In this document: positions 1 to 3,747 of the stretch, one piece after another
Layout of the letters: every line of letters starts with the position of its first letter
Numbering within the stretch: the first letter of the stretch is position 1
Source of the DNA: Clostridia bacterium
GTDB taxonomy: Bacteria; Bacillota; Clostridia; Christensenellales; Aristaeellaceae
Reading direction: 5' to 3'
DNA: 5,005 bases
Assembly (NCBI GenBank): GCA_900769875.1
Contig: CAAGII010000008.1
Span: 1-5,005 of the forward strand
Made by a program: the position numbers and the translations under genes
The notes under the pieces: model-generated
What the model was told of the DNA's origin: nothing
Seen by the model: the letters and a program-made list of their open reading frames with translations, nothing else
The model's database searches: none

Positions 1-1591
1 CGACAAGAGCACGCTGATGCAGGATTTCACAGCCTACATCGCCCGGTACGATGACACCAACGCGGTCAAGCCCCGACTGACGGTCTCTGTCGGCCTGTTC
101 GGCTATGACCTCGCCGCCTACCGCAAATTTGTGGCGAACAACCCCATCGAGGTGCAGGGCATCCTCAAGCTGGGCGAAGTCTACGATGACCCTTCCCAGG
201 CACTCACGGACGCACAGACCCGGTTCTGGCAGGACGGTGTGGAAATCCCCGCGTCCACGGTTCCGGCTGAACTGCTGACCGCCGACAAGGTGGCGGTGCT
301 GGCGGAGGATGGCACCCTGCATGTGCTGGTCACGCCGGAGGTCACCGGCGACCCGGATGCTGTCAAAACTGCTTCGGAGCCTTTGGTCGATAAGAAGGTT
401 CCTTTGCAGGTTTTCAATGACTACAGCACCCATGACTGGGGCTGGCTGAACGATTTGATCGGCTCCGATGTGTTTGACCGCATGAGCTGGCTGACCACTG
501 ACCTGCAGCTCTACGCGAAGAATATCAAGGGCACCTGGAAGGACTGGCGGCTCATCGGCAGCAATGTCGGCGATTACAACAACCGCATCAGCCGGGAGTT
601 TGACCCCGACACGGTGGCCTCCCTGCAGACCTATGTGGCTGAGATGGTCACTGCCATCCAGAATGGACAGGCGGTCAGCGAGGAAGATCTGGCGCACCTA
701 CAGACAGTCATCAGCTTCCTGAGCTCGATGGAAGCCAGCGGCACCGGCGAGAGCTTTATCGCGGGCATGACCGACACCCTGAACGCCGCCGGAATCACGA
801 CCTCTGCGGAAACCCTCGTGTCCGACCTGCAGTCGGCACTGGATACGGCCCTGCAGGGCGCGGACTTCTCCGCATCCGGCGAACAGGTTTCTGCCGGTGT
901 CGGCGAAGGCATGCGCAATGCCGATATGAGCGAACCCGCCGAAGCCATGGCAGGCAGTACCGAGGAAGCCGCCAATCAGGCGTTTGACATCCACTCGCCG
1001 TCCCGACGCATGATGCCCACCGGTGAACAGGCTGCAGCGGGTGTGGCTGAGGGCATGAAGGGTTTCAGCTTCGGGCCTGCGGCAGGTGTGGTTTCCGGCA
1101 ATGCGGTTTCCTCGCTCAATGCCGTGCTGAACAGCGCAACCCTGCGCCCGGCTGGGCTGAACACCATGCTGGGTTTGAGGAACGGCATTCTGGCGGGGCG
1201 TTCCAGCGTCATCTCTGCCATGCGCTCCGCCGCCCGTTCTGCCGTGAATGCCGCCAAGAGTGAGCTGAAGATTCATTCGCCCTCCGAGGTCTTTGAGGAC
1301 GAGATCGGCGTGATGGCCATGCGCGGACTTGGTGAAGGCGTCCTGAAGGAGAGCAAGGAACAGGCGAAGATCATTCGCAACGCCAGCCGCTTCCTGACTG
1401 GCGAAGCCAGAGAGGGCACGATTGTTGCCGGAAACACCACGAACACGCACACCTATCATCAGGACTCCAGCGTGAACTTCACCGGAAGTACCTTCTACAT
1501 CCGCGATGAGAAGGATGTACAGGCGCTGGCCATTGAGATCGCTGCACTCACCCGCCGCCGTCAGCACGGTCGCGGGCTGAGAATGGCGTAA
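1..1591 (+). CDS. Phage tail tape measure protein, C-terminal part (partial at left edge)
   Basis: The reading frame is open to the first base. Codons DKSTL precede the ATG at 17, so that ATG is probably internal and the gene starts upstream. The tape measure protein sets tail length and sits inside the tail tube during assembly. Numbering from the Met at 17, the C-terminal half carries two copies of the IHSPS motif typical of Firmicutes tape measure C-termini: IHSPSR at 325-330 followed by GVAEGMKG at 342-349, and IHSPSE at 419-424 followed by GLGEGVLK at 437-444. The end (about 485-524: VNFTGSTFYIRDEKDVQALA, then an Arg-rich tail LTRRRQHGRG) is the usual terminal segment of this family. The middle is Ala/Ser/Gly-rich and low in complexity. 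The next tail gene, Dit, is the expected neighbour but is displaced 730 bases by an opposing toxin-antitoxin operon. Family identity rests on these motifs and on position; no N-terminal domain is visible. Confidence 0.88.
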   Translation, partial: DKSTLMQDFTAYIARYDDTNAVKPRLTVSVGLFGYDLAAYRKFVANNPIEVQGILKLGEVYDDPSQALTDAQTRFWQDGVEIPASTVPAELLTADKVAVLAEDGTLHVLVTPEVTGDPDAVKTASEPLVDKKVPLQVFNDYSTHDWGWLNDLIGSDVFDRMSWLTTDLQLYAKNIKGTWKDWRLIGSNVGDYNNRISREFDPDTVASLQTYVAEMVTAIQNGQAVSEEDLAHLQTVISFLSSMEASGTGESFIAGMTDTLNAAGITTSAETLVSDLQSALDTALQGADFSASGEQVSAGVGEGMRNADMSEPAEAMAGSTEEAANQAFDIHSPSRRMMPTGEQAAAGVAEGMKGFSFGPAAGVVSGNAVSSLNAVLNSATLRPAGLNTMLGLRNGILAGRSSVISAMRSAARSAVNAAKSELKIHSPSEVFEDEIGVMAMRGLGEGVLKESKEQAKIIRNASRFLTGEAREGTIVAGNTTNTHTYHQDSSVNFTGSTFYIRDEKDVQALAIEIAALTRRRQHGRGLRMA

Positions 1592-1631
1592 AGACTTGAT
1601 TGCTCTGCTGCTCTGAACGGTCTATCTCAAT

Positions 1632-2009
1632 TCATATCCGATGCGCCCTGACCCAGGCGAGAAGATCCTCATATCCCATTTGGTCGGAGGCCACGCCAAG
1701 GCCTGCCTCAACCACATCGTCGTTGGTACAGTCCAGACGAATGCCGTTGACTTCAAGAAAAGTCAGCATGACATACATGCCGATGCGCTTGTTGCCATCC
1801 ACAAAGGCATGGTTGGAAATCAGCGAATATCCCAATCGTGCCCCCTTTTCCTCCTTGGTAGGGTAAAGCTCTTGCCCGCCAAAGGTTTGAAAGCATCCTT
1901 CCAGCGCACTGTCCAACAAGCCGATGTCACGCAGCTCTGAGCTTCCGCCGGTTTCCGCGATGATCAGCTGATGCAGCAGCAGAACCTTCTCTTCTGAAAA
2001 CCGGATCAT
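1632..2009 (-). CDS. doc: Doc-family toxin (death-on-curing, Fic fold)
   Basis: This 125-residue protein matches the Doc family in length (about 125) and motif order. An N-terminal segment RDIGLLDSALE (27-37) precedes the Fic active-site loop HAFVDGNKR at 67-75, which fits HxFxD(A/G)NKR. His67 would be the catalytic base, Asp71 the metal ligand, and Asn73, Lys74 and Arg75 phosphate-binding. In phage P1, Doc inactivates elongation factor Tu by phosphorylation, and the Lys in place of the second Gly of classical Fic loops (HxFxxGNGR) separates it from AMP-transferring Fic proteins. A similar activity here is inferred. The start ATG overlaps the antitoxin stop in ATGA (2009-2006), and a GAGGAG site inside the antitoxin end lies 8 bases upstream, so translation can be both coupled and independently initiated. 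The gene runs head-on into the tape measure gene, with 40 bases between the two stops. No terminator is visible there. GC (48% in the line 1741-1800) is lower than in the tail genes. Confidence 0.92.
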   Translation of the reverse strand: MIRFSEEKVLLLHQLIIAETGGSSELRDIGLLDSALEGCFQTFGGQELYPTKEEKGARLGYSLISNHAFVDGNKRIGMYVMLTFLEVNGIRLDCTNDDVVEAGLGVASDQMGYEDLLAWVRAHRI

Positions 2010-2248
2010 TTGGCAAGCTCCTCAAAGGCAGGCCTGAACTTTTTCAGGATTCGGGCAGCGATGACATCGATTTTCTCATCATCCGTCATATCGAAGTAGG
2101 GGGTGGAGTCAATATCAAGCAGCAGGTACTTGGGTCTGTTGTTCTTGAAAATGACGGCCTGCCCCTGGGCATCTGCGATCCGCGTCACACGGGAAAAGTT
2201 CTGGTTCGCTTCAGAAGCCGAAACAATGGTATTGGTGTTAATCAGCAT
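2006..2248 (-). CDS. phd: Phd/YefM-family antitoxin of the Doc pair
   Basis: This small protein (80 residues from the chosen start) has the Phd/YefM plan. The N-terminal DNA-binding and dimerisation part contains ASEANQNFSRV and then a basic/hydrophobic strand pair ending FKNNRPKYLLLD. A charged C-terminal helix (from DDEKIDVIAARI to the end) would wrap the toxin. In the family the antitoxin neutralises Doc and, with it, represses its own promoter. An in-frame ATG two codons upstream (2254-2252) would give MSM at the N-terminus, but it lies only one base from the AGGAGG site. The ATG at 2248-2246 has a 7-base spacing and is preferred. The stop overlaps the doc start by 4 bases. A strong minus-strand promoter lies directly upstream, with a symmetric element over its -35 box that fits autoregulation. 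Pairing with Doc makes the assignment secure. Confidence 0.9.
   Translation of the reverse strand: MLINTNTIVSASEANQNFSRVTRIADAQGQAVIFKNNRPKYLLLDIDSTPYFDMTDDEKIDVIAARILKKFRPAFEELAK
2018..2023 (-). promoter_or_regulatory. Ribosome binding site of doc, inside phd
   Basis: GAGGAG on the minus strand ends 8 bases before the doc ATG and lies within the last codons of the antitoxin. It gives the toxin its own initiation signal in addition to the ATGA overlap. The toxin gene of the second TA operon has no such site. Confidence 0.7.
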
Positions 2249-2255
2249 AGACATC

Positions 2256-2261
2256 CCTCCT
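2256..2261 (-). promoter_or_regulatory. Ribosome binding site of phd (decides the start)
   Basis: A perfect AGGAGG on the minus strand lies 1 base from the ATG at 2254 and 7 bases from the ATG at 2248, which favours the downstream start. Given the -10 box at 2268-2273, transcription should begin near 2261-2262. The site would therefore sit at the very 5' end of a leader of only about 13 bases. Confidence 0.75.
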
Positions 2262-2267
2262 GCTCGT

Positions 2268-2297
2268 ATTATACCACGGGAAGTAGGTAATATTCAA
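2268..2297 (-). promoter_or_regulatory. Promoter of the phd-doc operon (minus strand)
   Basis: Read on the minus strand: a -35 box TTGAAT (2297-2292, 4 of 6 to consensus), an 18-base spacer, and a perfect TATAAT (2273-2268) preceded by TGG, which makes an extended -10. It directs transcription of the TA operon against the surrounding tail operon. An inverted repeat covers the -35 box. Confidence 0.82.
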
Positions 2298-2304
2298 CCT
2301 ATTT
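2281..2304. promoter_or_regulatory. Inverted repeat over the -35 box, candidate TA operator
   Basis: Arms AAGTAGGT (2281-2288) and ACCTATTT (2297-2304) are complementary at 7 of 8 positions and separated by 8 bases. The repeat spans the -35 hexamer of the phd promoter, so a bound Phd or Phd-Doc complex could block polymerase. Symmetry and position are seen; the operator role is inferred from Phd/YefM autoregulation. The sequence does not resemble a known Phd site I can name. Confidence 0.5.
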
Positions 2305-2309
2305 CCGAG

Positions 2310-2315
2310 AAAGGA
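2310..2315 (+). promoter_or_regulatory. Ribosome binding site of the distal tail gene (decides the start)
   Basis: AAAGGA lies 6 bases before the ATG at 2322. The same frame is open back to an ATG at 2103, but that extension runs through the antisense phd gene and its promoter and is not tail-like. This site fixes the true start at 2322. Confidence 0.75.
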
Positions 2316-2321
2316 CATGCC

Positions 2322-3017
2322 ATGAATGACTGGTTTGAATGGAAGGGCGAGAAATGCACGGAATATGGTATCCATGTATCTGAACATCCGCCCATCACAT
2401 TCCCTGCAGAACGCAGCACCTTCACCAATGTCCCCGGACGCTCCGGCAGCCTGACGTTGCTGGAGGATGAGGATGTTTACGATGACATGCTGCTGACCTG
2501 CACCTGCTTTATTGAGAATTCTGACCGCCTGTCTGAGATCGCCGCATGGCTTCGCGGCAGCGGCACAGTCACCTTCGCCAACCGACAGGGCGGCTTCTAC
2601 CATGCCCGGGTGGTCAATCAGATTCCCTTTGAAAAGATTCTGCGCGGACATCCGAACCGCAGCTTCGCCGTGACCTTCCGCTGCCAGCCGTTTTTCTATC
2701 TGGACGATTCACCGACCTACACGCTGACCAAAATGACCTTCCTGACCAATCCGGGGGCTGTGCGCGCCGAGCCGGTCATCACCGTGTACGGCAGTGGCGA
2801 CATCACCCTCATGGTGGGCATGACCATTGTGGAGCTGACCGGGGTGGACGGGAGCATCACGCTGGACACTCCGCGCATGGAAACCTACTGCGGCAATGTC
2901 TCCGCGAACATTAAGGTCAGCGGCGAGTATCCCATGCTGGGCACCGGGGCGACTGCCATCAGTTGGTCGGGGGATGTGCGCAAGGTGACCGTTCAGCCCA
3001 ACTGGCGCACGTTGTAA
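2322..3017 (+). CDS. Distal tail protein (Dit; Sipho_tail family)
   Basis: This 231-residue protein has the usual size and two-part build of Firmicutes Dit proteins, which form the ring joining the tail tube to the tip protein and act as the baseplate hub. The N-terminal part shows the family opening MNDWFEWKG...YGIHV and VPGRSGSLTLLEDEDVYDD (about 38-55). An SEIAAWLRGSGTVTFANRQG stretch (71-90) and the F(A/T)VTFRCQPFFYL strand (114-127) close the belt-like domain. The C-terminal part (about 140-231), starting LTNPGAVRAEPVITVYGSGD, is the beta-sandwich commonly found after it. Tape measure, Dit, Tal is the conserved gene order, and this gene stands in the Dit place, but with a toxin-antitoxin operon on each side. 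The stop codon TAA shares bases with the U-tract of the terminator serving the opposite strand. Confidence 0.93.
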   Translation: MNDWFEWKGEKCTEYGIHVSEHPPITFPAERSTFTNVPGRSGSLTLLEDEDVYDDMLLTCTCFIENSDRLSEIAAWLRGSGTVTFANRQGGFYHARVVNQIPFEKILRGHPNRSFAVTFRCQPFFYLDDSPTYTLTKMTFLTNPGAVRAEPVITVYGSGDITLMVGMTIVELTGVDGSITLDTPRMETYCGNVSANIKVSGEYPMLGTGATAISWSGDVRKVTVQPNWRTL

Positions 3018-3047
3018 AAAGAAGCGCCAGCCCAAAGCCAACGCTTC
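3016..3047 (-). terminator. Rho-independent terminator of the second TA operon (minus strand)
   Basis: Minus-strand RNA folds GAAGCG (3047-3042) with CGCUUC (3026-3021). The stem continues through three G-U wobble pairs, one G-C and one C-G, to give 11 pairs closed by a UUUGG loop and followed by UUUUU (3020-3016). It begins 5 bases after the toxin stop. In + strand RNA the three wobble positions become A-C mismatches and no U-tract follows, so it should act on the TA operon without stopping the tail transcript. The U-tract overlaps the Dit stop codon. Confidence 0.78.
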
Positions 3048-3052
3048 ACCAG

Positions 3053-3370
3053 TCATTTCTCATGTGAACGGCGGAAAATGGTGCGCATGTAGTCGCTTTT
3101 TCCGTATACAACTCTGCTGACCAGCATCCGATCCGTCTCCACCTTGTAGAACGCCATATAGGACTTGAACGTCACGAAATAGAAGCCGGTAAACATGCCC
3201 TCATAATACAGCGGAGCGCCGGACTTGGGGAAGTCACGCTTCGCGGCAATCTGATCCATCAGATCATCGATGTATTTCGTTGCGATTTCTTCACTGGCGG
3301 AGGCTTCAAAGACCTCTGCCCATACGCGGTCGAGATCGCGTATGGCGATCGGAGAGTATTCAATCTTCAT
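3053..3370 (-). CDS. RelE/ParE-family toxin
   Basis: This 105-residue protein has the RelE/ParE layout. It opens with MKIEYSPIAIRDLDRVWAEV (1-20: a strand then a helix). A second helix follows (about 28-45), then the FPKSGAPLYYEG segment (47-58), and central strands GFYFVTFKSYMAFYKVE (62-78). It ends with DRMLVSRVVYGKSDYMRTIF (80-99), matching the R(V/I)x(Y/H)xxxDYxxxLF-like end of this family. ParE members poison DNA gyrase and RelE members cut mRNA on the ribosome; the sequence alone does not settle which applies. The start overlaps the antitoxin stop in ATGA (3370-3367). The 20 bases upstream hold no AGGAGG-like site, so toxin synthesis probably depends on ribosomes finishing the antitoxin. 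The gene ends 35 bases from the opposing Dit gene, at a minus-strand terminator. GC is about 50% in the line 3121-3180, below that of the tail genes. Confidence 0.9.
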   Translation of the reverse strand: MKIEYSPIAIRDLDRVWAEVFEASASEEIATKYIDDLMDQIAAKRDFPKSGAPLYYEGMFTGFYFVTFKSYMAFYKVETDRMLVSRVVYGKSDYMRTIFRRSHEK

Positions 3371-3630
3371 TTGCGTTTGTTATGGAAGTGCGCCCGGACA
3401 TCAGCCTCGGGCACCCAGCCTTCTTCCTCTCCCGAGCGGATGCCCGTATTGAGTTCGCACATCAGGCGGAGCATCGCCTTTGCCTTCTCAAATTCCTCAT
3501 CGTCCGCAATATCGCGAATCGTATAGCGGCCACGTCCGTTGACCGTCAGATATACCGGTGAACCAGCGGATACCTGTTCAAGAACGGTGTTGTAGTTGCG
3601 CAGATCGGACACGGGGTTAATGATTGCCAT
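3367..3630 (-). CDS. Phd/YefM-like antitoxin of the RelE/ParE pair
   Basis: This 87-residue protein has an N-terminal Phd/YefM-like domain with INPVSDLRNYNTVLEQV (4-20) followed by SPVYLTVNGRGRYTIRDIAD (24-43), the dimerisation and DNA-binding part. A long acidic helix EEFEKAKAMLRLMCEL (45-60) follows, then a charged tail containing GEEEGW that would contact the toxin. Phd-type antitoxins pair with RelE/YoeB-type toxins as well as with Doc, and operon order and the ATGA overlap support the pairing here. It has little visible sequence in common with the antitoxin of the phd-doc operon beyond the fold, so the two operons are not duplicates of each other. It is probably autoregulated, since a perfect palindrome overlaps its -35 box. 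An AAAGGAG site lies 10 bases before the chosen ATG. No better in-frame start is visible. Confidence 0.88.
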   Translation of the reverse strand: MAIINPVSDLRNYNTVLEQVSAGSPVYLTVNGRGRYTIRDIADDEEFEKAKAMLRLMCELNTGIRSGEEEGWVPEADVRAHFHNKRK

Positions 3631-3640
3631 GGGCAGTCAA

Positions 3641-3647
3641 CTCCTTT
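3641..3647 (-). promoter_or_regulatory. Ribosome binding site of the second antitoxin
   Basis: AAAGGAG on the minus strand lies 10 bases from the ATG at 3630, a slightly long spacing. The -10 box at 3655-3660 places the transcription start near 3648, so this site too sits at the extreme 5' end of the message, as in the phd-doc operon. Confidence 0.65.
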
Positions 3648-3654
3648 CGATTCC

Positions 3655-3683
3655 ATTATAGCATGGGCCGGGAACATGTTCAA
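3655..3683 (-). promoter_or_regulatory. Promoter of the second TA operon (minus strand)
   Basis: Read on the minus strand: a -35 box TTGAAC (3683-3678, 5 of 6 to consensus), a 17-base spacer, and a perfect TATAAT (3660-3655) preceded by TGC (extended -10). It is close to consensus and closely resembles the phd-doc promoter. It fires against the tail operon. Confidence 0.85.
3672..3681. promoter_or_regulatory. Perfect palindrome over the -35 box, candidate TA operator
   Basis: GAACATGTTC is a perfect 10-base palindrome that shares four bases with the -35 hexamer of the second TA promoter. Its place suits autorepression by the Phd/YefM-like antitoxin. The operator role is inferred, and a 10-base palindrome by itself is modest evidence. 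Confidence 0.5.
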
Positions 3684-3686
3684 TAC

Positions 3687-3705
3687 TTTACGAATAATTT
3701 TACGA
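3687..3705. repeat. Direct repeat TTTACGA upstream of the second TA promoter
   Basis: TTTACGA occurs at 3687-3693 and again at 3699-3705, a 12-base period, just upstream of the -35 box on the minus strand, in an AT-rich patch within GC-rich DNA. It could be an UP-like element or extra protein-binding sites. The role is unknown. Confidence 0.45.
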
Positions 3706-3731
3706 CAGATAGAGAGCATCGAAGCTAAAGC

Positions 3732-3741
3732 GAGGAGGTGA
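3732..3741 (+). promoter_or_regulatory. Strong ribosome binding site of the tail endopeptidase gene
   Basis: GAGGAGGTGA is complementary over nine or more bases to the end of 16S rRNA. AGGAGG ends 9 bases before the ATG at 3748. No convincing + strand promoter lies between the second TA operon and this gene, so it is probably read from the upstream tail operon. Confidence 0.82.
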
Positions 3742-3747
3742 TGCCCC

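Noticed and set aside
698..1567. Long minus-strand reading frame (289 codons) opposite the tape measure gene
   Set aside because: It is a shadow frame of a GC-rich gene: the + strand protein has clear tape measure motifs, while this one has no recognisable domain and a His/Gly/Arg-rich composition typical of antisense frames.
1600..1940. Two overlapping + strand reading frames opposite doc
   Set aside because: They lie antisense to a protein with an intact Fic/Doc active site, overlap each other, and have no recognisable content.
2103..2321. N-terminal extension of the distal tail gene back to an ATG at 2103
   Set aside because: It runs antisense through phd and its promoter, has no ribosome binding site and does not resemble Dit. 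The family N-terminus begins at 2322.
3716..3744. Hairpin GCATC/GATGC enclosing the ribosome binding site of the tail endopeptidase gene
   Set aside because: The stem is only 5 pairs with a loop of about 19 bases, too weak to support a regulatory claim.
3684..3747. A + strand promoter for the tail endopeptidase gene
   Set aside because: AT-rich hexamers such as AATAAT occur, but no acceptable -35 box is correctly spaced. Read-through from the tail operon is the simpler explanation.
1592..3747. Flanking repeats or insertion-sequence ends that would show how the TA operons inserted
   Set aside because: Comparing the four junctions by eye gave no shared inverted or direct repeats and no transposase or integrase remains.
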